Counted from the stretch's first letter, positions 52,336 through 61,649 are shown. The stretch: DNA of 64,000 bases from Microbacterium croceum (GCF_023091245.1 NZ_JAHWXN010000001.1:1860001-1924000), one strand, 5' to 3'. Numbers and translations are program-made. Notes: generated from the sequence alone by a model not told the origin.

Positions 52336-52829
52336 CGATCCGGGTGGAGTTCGAGCCGGCGGGTCAGACGCCAGGCGATGGCGAGTGGGATCACGCCGAT
52401 CACGCCGAACGACATGTCGATCAGCTGCCAGCCGAGCGGGATGCCCCGGATGCTCCCTGCGATCAGGGCGAGCGGGATGATGCCGGCGCAGGCGATGACG
52501 CCGAACTGGATCACCCAGATGTTGCGCACCGGGTTGACGAGCGGCCCGAGGAAGAGCACCGCCAGCACGAGGTGCGCGTAGGCGAGCCAGTCCGTGCCGT
52601 AGGCGATGAACGGATAGCGTGCGCCGACGTCCGTCAGCGCGTGAGATAACCGGTCCACCCAGGCCACCGCGTCGGGGAACCAGGTGGACGCCGGGGTGGC
52701 ATGCAGGAGGTTCGACCCGAGAGCGAGCTCCTCGCGGAGCGGGAACGCGGTCACGCCGCTGACGAACAGCCCGAAGATGAGGACCCCGATGCAGATGCGG
52801 ATCGACAGCAGCGTGCGTCGGGCGGTCAC
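52332..52829 (-). CDS. Hypothetical four-helix membrane protein
   Basis: 165 residues with helices at about 8-28, 80-98, 104-124 and 132-152 and an extracytoplasmic loop of about 45 residues after the first (LREELALGSNLLHATP and on). I do not recognise the family. GTG start, six bases after the stop of the gene before it, making it the third gene of a minus-strand operon with DUF3107. Overlaps the ferritin-like gene at the stop codons only. Confidence 0.7.
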   Translation of the reverse strand: MTARRTLLSIRICIGVLIFGLFVSGVTAFPLREELALGSNLLHATPASTWFPDAVAWVDRLSHALTDVGARYPFIAYGTDWLAYAHLVLAVLFLGPLVNPVRNIWVIQFGVIACAGIIPLALIAGSIRGIPLGWQLIDMSFGVIGVIPLAIAWRLTRRLELHPDR

Positions 52830-52835
52830 CGGGCG

Positions 52836-53123
52836 TCAGATCCCGAGCGCAGCCTTCGCCGTGGCATCCGAGCGGCGGCGAGCAGCCACGAGCGCCAGCG
52901 TCGCGAGTGCTGCCACGGCGACCGCTCCGACCACGCTCGCCAGCCACAGCCAGACGCTGTCCTCGCCGACGCCGGCCCATTGCAGCCCGGTGTACACGAG
53001 CGCGGAGGTCGCGGTCGCGATCGCCGGCGTGAGCGCGACGCCGCGCAGCTCACGGCCGCCGATCAGGAAGTGCGCGGCGATGCCGAGGACGCACGCTCCG
53101 ATGAGTGCGAGGAGGATGTACAC
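52836..53123 (-). CDS. Hypothetical three-helix membrane protein
   Basis: 95 residues: helices at about 2-20, 28-48 and 58-82 with a basic tail (ARRRSDATAK). No recognised family. The GTG start lies six bases after the DUF3107 stop and its own stop six bases before the next start, so it is cotranscribed with both. Confidence 0.7.
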   Translation of the reverse strand: MYILLALIGACVLGIAAHFLIGGRELRGVALTPAIATATSALVYTGLQWAGVGEDSVWLWLASVVGAVAVAALATLALVAARRRSDATAKAALGI

Positions 53124-53129
53124 GACGGA

Positions 53130-53354
53130 TCAGGCGACGAAGCCGACGCGACGCAGTTCCTCGGTGCCCAGTTCGATGTAGCCGAGGTTGGCGGTCGGGA
53201 CGATGTAGGAGTTGCCCTTGACGTCGGAGAAGTTCAGGTGCGACGCGCTCTGCTCGAGCGCTGCGGCGACCTGGCTGCGGATCTCGTCGGCGCTCGCGCC
53301 GGTGTCGAAGCTCAGCTCGCGGCCGGTGTTGATGATTCCGATGCGGATTTCCAC
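53130..53354 (-). CDS. DUF3107 family protein
   Basis: 74 residues. VEIRIGIINTGRELSFDT, then ADEIRSQVAAAL and the invariant-looking end VPTANLGYIELG identify the actinobacterial DUF3107 family (Rv3208A/TB9.4 type). Soluble; function unknown. The GTG start has AAGGAG 7 bases upstream. It heads a three-gene operon with two small membrane proteins and is divergent from adnA. Confidence 0.92.
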   Translation of the reverse strand: MEIRIGIINTGRELSFDTGASADEIRSQVAAALEQSASHLNFSDVKGNSYIVPTANLGYIELGTEELRRVGFVA

Positions 53355-53522
53355 GCGTGCTCCTTGCGTTACGGAACGGCCGGGCGTCGCCAGACGCCGC
53401 CGTTCGAGGACTCGCCCAACTCTACCCCGGGCGCTCGGGGCGGGATCGGCGCCGGCGCTCGGTTTCGCCGTGAGCGCACATCCGGGCCGGGGCGGTCGGG
53501 CGGCGATGTCGGCGCGTCCGGC

Positions 53523-53528
53523 TAGCGT
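53523..53528 (+). promoter_or_regulatory. -10 box for adnA (leaderless type)
   Basis: TAGCGT, seven bases (GGAGGGC), then ATG at 53536. The GGAGGG in the spacer is one base from the ATG, too close for ribosome binding. In-frame starts at 53506 and 53527 are the alternatives. Confidence 0.45.
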
Positions 53529-53535
53529 GGAGGGC

Positions 53536-56500
53536 ATGACAGGGGATGCTGCGCAACGAGCCGTCGTGACGGCCGAGACACACGCATCGGGGGTCATCAT
53601 CGGAGCGCCGGGCACAGGCAAGACCCGTGCGCTCGTCGACCGTGTGGTGCAGCTGCTCCACGTCGAGCGGCTCCGCCCGGAAGAGGTGCTCGTGCTCACG
53701 CCCAGCCGGCAGGCGGCGACGGCTCTGCGCGACCGGATCGGCGTGCGCATCGGGCAGGCCACGCCCGGTCCACTCGCACGGTCGCTGGGGTCTTTCGCGT
53801 TCCAAGTGGTGCGCGGTGCGATGGTCCGTGCCGGTGCAGAGCCCCCGGCGCTGCTCACCGGCGCCGACCAGGACCGGATCATCGCGGAACTGCTCGCGGG
53901 CGACGCGGAAGACGGCGTGATCGACTGGCCGGAGGCGCTCAGCCCCTCGGTGCGGGCGTCGAAGGGCTTCCGATCGGAGCTGCGGGCGTTCCTCGCCGAG
54001 TGCACGGAACTCGGCGCCCGGCCCGGCGAACTCCGCGACGCCGGCGACCCGGTCTGGGCTGCCGCCGCGGAGTTCCTCGAGGAGTACCGCTCGGTGCTCG
54101 ACGCCCTCCGGTCGGCGCATCGTGACGCCGCCGACCTGCTCAGCGAGGCCAGCGCGATCCTGGAGGTGGCCGATCCCGCCACCCTCGGACCTCTCGCCCC
54201 GCTGCGCGTCGTGCTGATCGACGATGCCCAGGAGTTGACGCGCGGCGGGATCGCCGTGGTCCGCGCCCTTCGCGCGCGCGGCGTGGCCGTGCATGCGTTC
54301 GGAGACCCCGACATCTCATCGGGTGCTTTCCGCGGCGCGAGTCCTGAGCTGTTCGCGCAGCTCGCAGGGGCGCTCGGCGAGGTCCATGTGCTCGATGAGC
54401 CCCATCGGCAGAAGCCTGCGCTCACCACCCTCACTCGCACGATCACCCAGGCGATCGGCGTCTCCGGCCGTGTCGAGCACCGCCGCGCTCCCTGCCCCGT
54501 CGAGGGGGCTGACGCGGACGCGGCATCGGTCGTGTCGACGTTCGTCGCCCCGTCGCCGCATGAGGAGCTCGACAGGATCGCCGGTGTGATGCGCGAGTGG
54601 CACCTCGCCGACGGGATCCGCTGGGACCGGATGGCGGTCATCGCGCACGACACGCGGCAGGTGACGCAGCTGGAGACCGAGCTCGCGGCGCGGGAGATCC
54701 CGACCAAGGCCGCGGGCGTGCAGCGTCCGCTCGGCAGCGAGGGCATCGTGCGCGACATCGTCGGGATCGTGCGACTCTCGCTGACCCCGGTCGAGGAGCG
54801 CACGCCGTTGGCGCTGGAAGAAGCACTGCGGACGCCGTTCGGGGGGATGGACGCGATCGGTCTGCGTCGATTGCGCGCGCGCCTGCGACACATCGAGCTG
54901 GAGCAGGGCGGTTCCACCCCTGCGCGCGAACTCCTGCGGCAGGCCATGGCGAAACCGGCGCACTTCGCTCTCATCGATGCGCCGGAGTCGCGCACCGCCG
55001 CGCGGTTCGCCGAGACGATCGCCGCCCTCGCGGAGGCCGCCACCTCCGGAGAGACCGTGCACGACCTGCTCTGGAGGGTGTGGGACCAGGCGCGCGCTGT
55101 CGACGGTCGTCGGCTCCACGTCGCCTGGCGCGAGATCTCGCTGCAGCCGACCGGGGCAGAGACGGCCAGGGCCTTGGACGCTCTCGTCTCCCTGTTCGAT
55201 GCGGCGAAACGATCGGTCGAGCGCACGCCGAACGAGCACCCGGAGGTGTTCGTGCGCGACATCCTCGACAGCGAAGTGCCAGAGGACTCGCTCTCGACGC
55301 CCGACCGACCGGGCAGGGTCACGTTGCTCACGCCGGCGACCGCGCTCGGCACCGAGTTCGACGCGGTCGTGGTGGCGGGGGTGCAGGACGGCGTCTGGCC
55401 GAACGTGCGTCTGCGCGGGGGACTGCTCCAGACCTGGCGGCTCGCCGATGCCCTCACGGCGAGCCGTACCGGGGTGCCCATCGAGGCGCCGACGCCGCTC
55501 GACCGCCGCCGCAGTGCGCTGCACGATGAGTTGAGGTTGTTCGTCCGCGCCGTCTCCCGGGCGCGCGAGCGTCTGCTCGTCACGGCGGTGGATGACGACG
55601 ATATGACTCCGAGCGCCTTCTTCGGCTTCCTCCCGCCGCCGGATCCGCCCGAGCGACACGCCTCGGCGGAGCACCCGCTCACGCTGCGCGGTTTCGTGGC
55701 TCGCAACCGGCGTCTGCTCACGACGTCCCACGCCGAGCCGGTGCGTCAGGAGGCCGCCGAGCAGCTCGCGGTCCTGGCGCGCGAGGGCGTCGCCGGCGCC
55801 GACCCTGCGGACTGGTACGGGGTCGTGCCGCTCTCGACGCAGGCTCCGTTGCGGGATCTCGAGGTCGACGGCGCGCGGGTGTCCCCGTCGAAGATGGAGT
55901 CCTACGAGGAGTGCGGTCTGAACTGGGTGGTGTCGGCTCTGGGCGGCGACACCGTGATGCCGCCGACCGCCGGCATCGGCACGATCGTCCATGAGGCGAT
56001 GGAGAAGGTTCCGGACGGCGACCTCGAACTCATGCGCGCGATCGTGGCGGAGCACTGGCCCGAGCTGGATTTCGAGACCGAATGGATCGGACGCAAGGAG
56101 CGTCGACGCGCCGATCTGTTCGTGGACCGCCTGCACACCTACCTCGGCGAGGTCCGCGCGGACGGGGGGCGGGTGATCGGCAGCGAGTCCCGCTTCGACT
56201 TCGCCGTCATGCTCGGCGATGACACCATGGTCCCGCAGGTGCACCCGGTCGATGCGGAGGACATCGGACCGCGTGCCATCGTGAGCGGATACATCGATCG
56301 TGTCGAGGCCTACCCCGACGGGCGGGGTGAGCATGCGCACGCGCGCGGACGGGGGTGGGTCGAGATGTCTGCTGGCGTCGACGGCGAACGGACGGTCGTC
56401 GTCGACCTCAAGACAGGCAAGACCGATCCGGAGTCCGACTCCGGGGTGCTCGAGCACGCGCAGCTCGCGGCCTACCAGGTCGCGGTGCAGCAGGGACTGA

Positions 56501-56760
56501 TCGACGGTGCGGCGCCTGCCGCCCTCGCGGGTGCGCGGCTCGTCATCGTCTCCAAGACCCTGGCCAAGAGCGACTACCGCATCGCGCACCAGCATCGGCT
56601 CGATGAGGAGGCGCGGGCTGCTTTCCTCCGCCGCGTGGCGGACGCGGCGCGCGGAATGTCGGCGTCGAGCTTCACGGCGCAGGTCGAATCGCACTGCGCC
56701 GACACGCAGCGGCGTGTGCATCCGTGCCGCATCCATACGGTCCCGGCGGTGAGCGCGTGA
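53536..56760 (+). CDS. adnA: AdnA subunit of the AdnAB helicase-nuclease
   Basis: 1074 residues: N-terminal SF1/UvrD-type motor and C-terminal RecB-type nuclease. With AdnB it resects double-strand breaks for recombination. Walker A is GAPGTGKT (23-30), motif II is LIDDAQE (Asp where UvrD has Glu), and VSRARERLLVTAVDDD is in the motif VI region. The nuclease active site is in VVVDLKTGKTD. Candidate Fe-S cysteines are SYEEC before the nuclease and the two in SHCADTQRRVHPC at the end. In mycobacterial AdnA an iron-sulfur subdomain is established; here only three cysteines are available in that region. The stop overlaps the adnB start (GTGA). Confidence 0.9.
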   Translation: MTGDAAQRAVVTAETHASGVIIGAPGTGKTRALVDRVVQLLHVERLRPEEVLVLTPSRQAATALRDRIGVRIGQATPGPLARSLGSFAFQVVRGAMVRAGAEPPALLTGADQDRIIAELLAGDAEDGVIDWPEALSPSVRASKGFRSELRAFLAECTELGARPGELRDAGDPVWAAAAEFLEEYRSVLDALRSAHRDAADLLSEASAILEVADPATLGPLAPLRVVLIDDAQELTRGGIAVVRALRARGVAVHAFGDPDISSGAFRGASPELFAQLAGALGEVHVLDEPHRQKPALTTLTRTITQAIGVSGRVEHRRAPCPVEGADADAASVVSTFVAPSPHEELDRIAGVMREWHLADGIRWDRMAVIAHDTRQVTQLETELAAREIPTKAAGVQRPLGSEGIVRDIVGIVRLSLTPVEERTPLALEEALRTPFGGMDAIGLRRLRARLRHIELEQGGSTPARELLRQAMAKPAHFALIDAPESRTAARFAETIAALAEAATSGETVHDLLWRVWDQARAVDGRRLHVAWREISLQPTGAETARALDALVSLFDAAKRSVERTPNEHPEVFVRDILDSEVPEDSLSTPDRPGRVTLLTPATALGTEFDAVVVAGVQDGVWPNVRLRGGLLQTWRLADALTASRTGVPIEAPTPLDRRRSALHDELRLFVRAVSRARERLLVTAVDDDDMTPSAFFGFLPPPDPPERHASAEHPLTLRGFVARNRRLLTTSHAEPVRQEAAEQLAVLAREGVAGADPADWYGVVPLSTQAPLRDLEVDGARVSPSKMESYEECGLNWVVSALGGDTVMPPTAGIGTIVHEAMEKVPDGDLELMRAIVAEHWPELDFETEWIGRKERRRADLFVDRLHTYLGEVRADGGRVIGSESRFDFAVMLGDDTMVPQVHPVDAEDIGPRAIVSGYIDRVEAYPDGRGEHAHARGRGWVEMSAGVDGERTVVVDLKTGKTDPESDSGVLEHAQLAAYQVAVQQGLIDGAAPAALAGARLVIVSKTLAKSDYRIAHQHRLDEEARAAFLRRVADAARGMSASSFTAQVESHCADTQRRVHPCRIHTVPAVSA

Positions 56761-59700
56761 CGGGCTGGGAGGGGACCTACGGCATCTCCGCGACCGACGT
56801 CGCCGCCGCGCTCGGGCAGCCCTCGCCGACAGAGGCGCAGCAGCGCGTGATCGAGGCGCCGCCGGAGCCCGCGCTCGTCGTGGCGGGAGCCGGCAGCGGC
56901 AAGACCGAGACCATGTCGGGTCGCGTGGTCTGGCTCGTGGCGAATGGCCATGTGCGTCGCGACGAGATCCTGGGGCTCACCTTCACGCGCAAGGCGGCGG
57001 GGGAACTCGCGGAGCGGATCGGGGCACGCCTCGCACTGATCGACGAGTACGGCCGTCGAGGTCTGCTCCCGCATCTGTCGGAGATCGTGCGCTCCGGAGC
57101 ATTGCGGCGTGTCGACGACGCCGCGCCGGGGCGGCAGCGTGACGTGGTGCGGGCGCAGGTGCTCGACGAGCTGGCGGCCGTGCACGGCACCAACTGGAAC
57201 CCTGCAGCGGCGCGCTCCGCAGAGGACCTGATGATTCGACCCCGGGTCTCGACGTACAACGCCTTCGCCGACGGCATCGTGCGCGAGCATGCCGCACGGA
57301 TCGGGCGCGATCCCGACGTGGCGATGCTCAGCCAGGCTGCCTCCTGGATCCTGGCGCGCGACGTGGTGCTGCGCTCCGACCTGCCAGAGCTCGAAGGCAT
57401 CGACTATGCGCTCGGCACCGTGATCGACGCGGTGCAGCGCCTGGCCGGTGATGCGCTCGACCACCGGGTGGATCTGGATCATGCCGAGCGGATCGCGCGC
57501 GAACAGGCGCAGGCGTTCGAGCCGTATCGGGGGAACAACGACGTCGACAAGGCGGCGACCAACCTGCTCAGCCTCCCCGTGATCACCCATCTCGTGCGCG
57601 ACTACATCGCCGAGAAGCAGCGCCGTGGCGTGCTCGACTTCGCCGACCAGGTCGGCGGCGCCTACGACATCGTCGAGTCCGCGACCGATGTGCGGGCGGA
57701 GCTACGGGAACTGCACCGCGTCGTCCTCCTCGACGAGTATCAGGACACGTCGGTGATCCAGACCAAGTTCCTCGCCGAGCTCTTCCGTGATGCCGCAGTG
57801 ATGGCCGTGGGCGACCCGCACCAGTCCATCTACGGCTGGCGGGGGGCGAGCGCCGACAACCTCTACGCCTTCTCCCGGTCGTTCTCGAGCCGCGGTGAGG
57901 CCCAGACTTACAGCCTGATGACCAGCTGGCGCAACGACCGCAGCATCCTCGACATCGCGAACGGCGTGCTGGCACCCCTGCAACGGCCGGAGCTCGACGT
58001 GCCGCCCCTCGATCCCCGGCCGGGGGCCGACGTGGGCGCCGTGACCGTGCGGTATCCCTTCACGGTCGACGAGGAGGCCTCCGACGTCGCCGAGTGGTTC
58101 GCCGAACGCCGCGCCGCACACGAAGCGGACCCGGCGCGCACGCGCCCGCACACCGGGGCGATCCTGTTCCGTTCCAAACGGCACATGCAGACCTTCGCCG
58201 CAGCGCTCGCCGCGCGCGGTATCCCGCACCGCATCCTCGGGCTGGGCGGTCTGCTGGCCACACCCGAAGTGGTCGACGTGGTCTCGGTGCTGCGGGTGGT
58301 GCATGACCCGACCGCGGGCTCTGCGCTGATCCGACTGCTCACCGGACCTCGCTTCGGCGTGGGCGTGGCCGACATGGCGGCGCTGTACGATCTAGGCCGC
58401 ACGCTGGCCGAGCGCGATACGGCGATGATGCCGCTTCCGGACGAGGTGCGCGCACGGCTCCGCTCTTCGCGTGGCGCTGATGAAGCGGTGTCGATCGTCG
58501 ACGCGGTCGATGTCGTCCGCGCGGTGCGCGACGACTACCGCATGCTCGAGGGGATCACCCCGGACGGGCGTCAGCGCATCCGCGCGGCCGGAGAGATGCT
58601 CGAACGGCTGCGGCGCGCGTCGTCGCAGCCGATCCCGGAGCTGATCCGTCTGATCGAGCTCGAGCTGCGTCTCGACATCGAGCTGGCGGCGAATGAGACG
58701 CGCGGACCGGCGCGTATCGCGGCGACGCAGCTGCGCGCGTTCTCCGACGAGGTGCGGGCCTTCCTCGCCGCCGACGATCGAGGGACGATCGGCAGTCTGC
58801 TCGCCTGGCTCGCCAAGGCCGAGAGCACCGATGAGCTCATGCCCCGCCCCGAGCCGCCGGAACCCGGTGTGGTGCAGTTGCTCACGATCCACGGCTCCAA
58901 GGGACTCGAGTGGGATGCCGTGGCGGTCGTCCGGCTGGTCGTCGATGAGCTGCCCGGCCGCGTCTCCGACACCTCCGGGTGGTTCGGTTTCGGCGTGGTG
59001 CCGTTCGCGCTGCGTGGCGATCGCGATGCGCTTCCCACCTTCACCTGGGATCCGGAGTCGGCGATGGAGGGGGAGAGCGACCCCAAGAAGAGGCAGGCGC
59101 TGGCGCAGGCGTCGCTGTCCGGCGGCGTGACCAAGGCGAACCCGCACGGTGGCGCGCTCAAGCGCTTCAAGGATGCCTACCGGCAGTACCAGCAGCAGGA
59201 GGAGCGCCGGCTGGCGTACGTGGCCGTGACCCGAGCGCGCACGGACCTGCTTCTCAGCGGTTCGCACTGGGCCGGTCAGAAGTCCCCGCGCATGCCCAGC
59301 CCGTACCTGGTGGAGGCGATGGAGGTCCTCGGCCTCGAGGCCATCGAGCCGGTCGACCCGGAGGAGAACCCCTATGACGGGCCGGGATCGACGCTCAGCT
59401 GGCCTCTCGACCCCCTGGGCAGCAGACGGGCCGTGGTCACGACAGCGGCCGAAGCCGTCCGACGCGCTGCGACGCGGGGGGAGGATCTGCGACCCTCACC
59501 CGAACTGGCACGGCTGCTCGCCGAGCGGGAAGCGCGTCTGCGGGGGGCGGACGCCGTCGCCCCCACCCGGGTCCCTGCCTCCCGCTTCAAGGACTATGTG
59601 ACGGACTTCTCCGGCACGCTGTCGTCGATCGTGCGACCGATGCCCGAGCGTCCGTATCGGCAGACGCGTCTGGGCACCCTGTTCCACGCGTGGGTGGAGC

Positions 59701-60260
59701 GTCGCTCCGAATTGGTCGGCGTCGGCAATCGTGTCGATGAGGCGCTGTGGGAGATCGATGAGGACGAGTCGTCCGCATCCGCACTCGATGCGTTCTCGAA
59801 CGAACCCTCGGTCACGGCATCGGATGAGGCAGACCTCGCGGCGCTGCAAGCGACGTTCGAGCGCAGCGAATGGGGTCCGCTGCTGCCGATCGCCGTCGAG
59901 ATCGAGATCGACTTCGCGCTGGGGGCGGGGATCCCTCACCTCGAGGCCGACCCGGAGCGTCGCGCCCATATCGTGATCTGCAAGCTCGACGCCGTATATC
60001 GCCGCGAGGATCGCGGCGGCCGCATCGAGATCGTGGACTGGAAGACGGGGAAGGCGCCGAAGACCCCACAGGAGCACGAGGAGCGCATGCTGCAGCTCGC
60101 GTTGTACCGGCTCGCGTATCACCGTCGCTTCGGCGTTCCACTCGATGAGATCGACGTCGCGCTCTACTACGTCGGCGACGACCTCGTCATCCGTGATGAT
60201 CGGATCTACTCCGAAGAGGAGCTCTTCCAGCGCTGGAGCGCGGCCCGCGCTGCGCGCTGA
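56757..60260 (+). CDS. adnB: AdnB subunit of the AdnAB helicase-nuclease
   Basis: 1167 residues. The full UvrD-type motor is GAGSGKT (44-50), LTFTRKAA, VVLLDEYQDTS, GDPHQSIYGWRGA, SWRNDRSIL, LLTIHGSKGLEWD and YVAVTRARTDLL. The C-terminal nuclease has TRLGTLFHAWVE, EIEIDFALGAG and IEIVDWKTGKAP. All catalytic residues are present, so this is expected to be the lead motor. The GTG at 56757 overlaps the adnA stop by four bases. Its last 55 bases are antisense to the end of the next gene. Confidence 0.94.
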   Translation: MTGWEGTYGISATDVAAALGQPSPTEAQQRVIEAPPEPALVVAGAGSGKTETMSGRVVWLVANGHVRRDEILGLTFTRKAAGELAERIGARLALIDEYGRRGLLPHLSEIVRSGALRRVDDAAPGRQRDVVRAQVLDELAAVHGTNWNPAAARSAEDLMIRPRVSTYNAFADGIVREHAARIGRDPDVAMLSQAASWILARDVVLRSDLPELEGIDYALGTVIDAVQRLAGDALDHRVDLDHAERIAREQAQAFEPYRGNNDVDKAATNLLSLPVITHLVRDYIAEKQRRGVLDFADQVGGAYDIVESATDVRAELRELHRVVLLDEYQDTSVIQTKFLAELFRDAAVMAVGDPHQSIYGWRGASADNLYAFSRSFSSRGEAQTYSLMTSWRNDRSILDIANGVLAPLQRPELDVPPLDPRPGADVGAVTVRYPFTVDEEASDVAEWFAERRAAHEADPARTRPHTGAILFRSKRHMQTFAAALAARGIPHRILGLGGLLATPEVVDVVSVLRVVHDPTAGSALIRLLTGPRFGVGVADMAALYDLGRTLAERDTAMMPLPDEVRARLRSSRGADEAVSIVDAVDVVRAVRDDYRMLEGITPDGRQRIRAAGEMLERLRRASSQPIPELIRLIELELRLDIELAANETRGPARIAATQLRAFSDEVRAFLAADDRGTIGSLLAWLAKAESTDELMPRPEPPEPGVVQLLTIHGSKGLEWDAVAVVRLVVDELPGRVSDTSGWFGFGVVPFALRGDRDALPTFTWDPESAMEGESDPKKRQALAQASLSGGVTKANPHGGALKRFKDAYRQYQQQEERRLAYVAVTRARTDLLLSGSHWAGQKSPRMPSPYLVEAMEVLGLEAIEPVDPEENPYDGPGSTLSWPLDPLGSRRAVVTTAAEAVRRAATRGEDLRPSPELARLLAEREARLRGADAVAPTRVPASRFKDYVTDFSGTLSSIVRPMPERPYRQTRLGTLFHAWVERRSELVGVGNRVDEALWEIDEDESSASALDAFSNEPSVTASDEADLAALQATFERSEWGPLLPIAVEIEIDFALGAGIPHLEADPERRAHIVICKLDAVYRREDRGGRIEIVDWKTGKAPKTPQEHEERMLQLALYRLAYHRRFGVPLDEIDVALYYVGDDLVIRDDRIYSEEELFQRWSAARAAR

Positions 60261-61585
60261 GCCTCCTCGTCGTCCGTCGGCGTGTCGCCTGCGTCGGAGG
60301 CGTCGGCGGCGGGAGAGCGCAGCGGATGCGAATCCTCACGCACCCCCGCGGCGCCCGTGGTGCCGGCGAACAGCCCGCTCACCCCCGAGAGGTCCTCGGT
60401 CTCGATTGTGAGCATCTCCGCACGGCGGGCCGCGTTGGTGTGGTCGTCGCTGCCGATGTCGCGCGCGGTCGACGACAGCGGCTCCACAGGGCCGGTCTTG
60501 TCGGGGTCCGCGTCTGCATTCGTATCGAGCCACAGCTCGTCGGGATTGTAGGCGTCCGTCTGCATCGAGGTGTCGATCGCCGGGCCGGCCTCGACGGGCA
60601 CGCGATCCAGCGCGTCCATCGCCGAGTCCACCCCCGTCCTGCGCGCGGCGATGACACTGAGGTCGTCGTCGCGCAGTCCGTCGGCAAGGGACTCCAGGAG
60701 CGCGGCCGCGTCGTCGACGATGTCGCTGCGGCGCATCGAGTCGCCGTGGACGAGCCAGCGTGCGAACTCCAGTTCCGCGAGCAGGCGCGCGCGTACCTCG
60801 AGAGCGGCGTCGGGAACCCGGTCCAGGCCGCTCGAGTAGGCGGCGTGCACGTCCGCCGCGGCATCCGGGGCAGCTGACAGCCAGGCAAGGTCGAGAGCGG
60901 GGTCTCCCACGGCGAGTCCGTGCCAGCCGACCAGTCCGGTGACGTGGGGGCCGCGCTCGGGATGATCGTCGAAGAGGAAGGACGTCGCTTGGACCCCGCC
61001 GAGCACCACGGTGGACTCGAAGCGCCAGAGGTCGTCATCGCCGACCGCCTGTCGCCAGCGCACCGTGAGGCGTGCGGGCACCCGCCCTGTCGCCGCGGCC
61101 TGGTCGATCAGACGGGCCAGCTCTTCCCTGCTCTCTTCCGCCGACTTCGAGACGAGGCCGGCGCTGCGCACGACGGAGGTGGGCAGCCCGTGCACCGCCG
61201 CGATCGCTGCGCCCATGGATTCGGCAGCCCCTCGGCCGGCCGGCACCATCGCCGGCTCGATCTGGAAGCCAGGGAGAAGGCCGGTCACGAGTGCCCGCCC
61301 TTCGCCGACGCGGGTCTCGCCGATGTACTCCGGCGCGCTGAACGGCAGCATGGCGCGCGCTCCTGTGGTGAGCGCGCGGAGAGCCAGTGCTTCCGCCGCC
61401 AGCTCCCGCGCGGTCTCGTCGTCGTCGGCGATGCGGATCGCGAGCTCTCGGCCGTCGGCCAGCGTGGCCACAGCGGAGTCGAAACGTCCGTCGGCGTCGG
61501 CCGTCAGTGCGCGAGCGCCCGTGACCTCCGCCCCGGGCAGTGCAGCCGTCACTGCCGCGGCTAGAGTGAAAGGAGAGCGTCCCAT
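60206..61585 (-). CDS. Aminoglycoside-phosphotransferase-fold protein, probable pseudokinase
   Basis: 459 residues: a kinase-like domain (about 10-310) and a long acidic, low-complexity tail (about 325-459). GLLPGFQIEP, AAIAAVHGLP and GDPALDLAWL align with the APH family, but the catalytic loop HGDLHPGN is LGGVQATS (195-202), so the catalytic Asp and metal-binding Asn are lost. The second metal Asp (ID-W in the family) is Gly220 (LVGW). Phosphotransfer is therefore unlikely. The ATG at 61585 has TACCCT six bases upstream. It converges on adnB with a 55-base overlap and is divergent from nudC. A binding or scaffold role is possible; function unknown. Confidence 0.85.
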   Translation of the reverse strand: MGRSPFTLAAAVTAALPGAEVTGARALTADADGRFDSAVATLADGRELAIRIADDDETARELAAEALALRALTTGARAMLPFSAPEYIGETRVGEGRALVTGLLPGFQIEPAMVPAGRGAAESMGAAIAAVHGLPTSVVRSAGLVSKSAEESREELARLIDQAAATGRVPARLTVRWRQAVGDDDLWRFESTVVLGGVQATSFLFDDHPERGPHVTGLVGWHGLAVGDPALDLAWLSAAPDAAADVHAAYSSGLDRVPDAALEVRARLLAELEFARWLVHGDSMRRSDIVDDAAALLESLADGLRDDDLSVIAARRTGVDSAMDALDRVPVEAGPAIDTSMQTDAYNPDELWLDTNADADPDKTGPVEPLSSTARDIGSDDHTNAARRAEMLTIETEDLSGVSGLFAGTTGAAGVREDSHPLRSPAADASDAGDTPTDDEEAQRAARAALQRWKSSSSE

Positions 61586-61591
61586 CCCCTT

Positions 61592-61597
61592 AGGGTA
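61592..61597 (-). promoter_or_regulatory. -10 box for the pseudokinase gene
   Basis: Minus-strand TACCCT, six bases (AAGGGG), then ATG at 61585; leaderless type. Confidence 0.45.
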
Positions 61598-61649
61598 GGT
61601 CGGCTCAGGGGCGGTCCCGCCTCCGCCACGCCCGTGAGAGAGGGAGTCG

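Noticed and set aside
53355..55721. Long minus-strand N-terminal extension of DUF3107 opposite adnA
   Set aside because: DUF3107 proteins are about 74 residues. The GTG at 53354 has a good ribosome-binding site, and the extension is Ser/Arg-rich shadow sequence.
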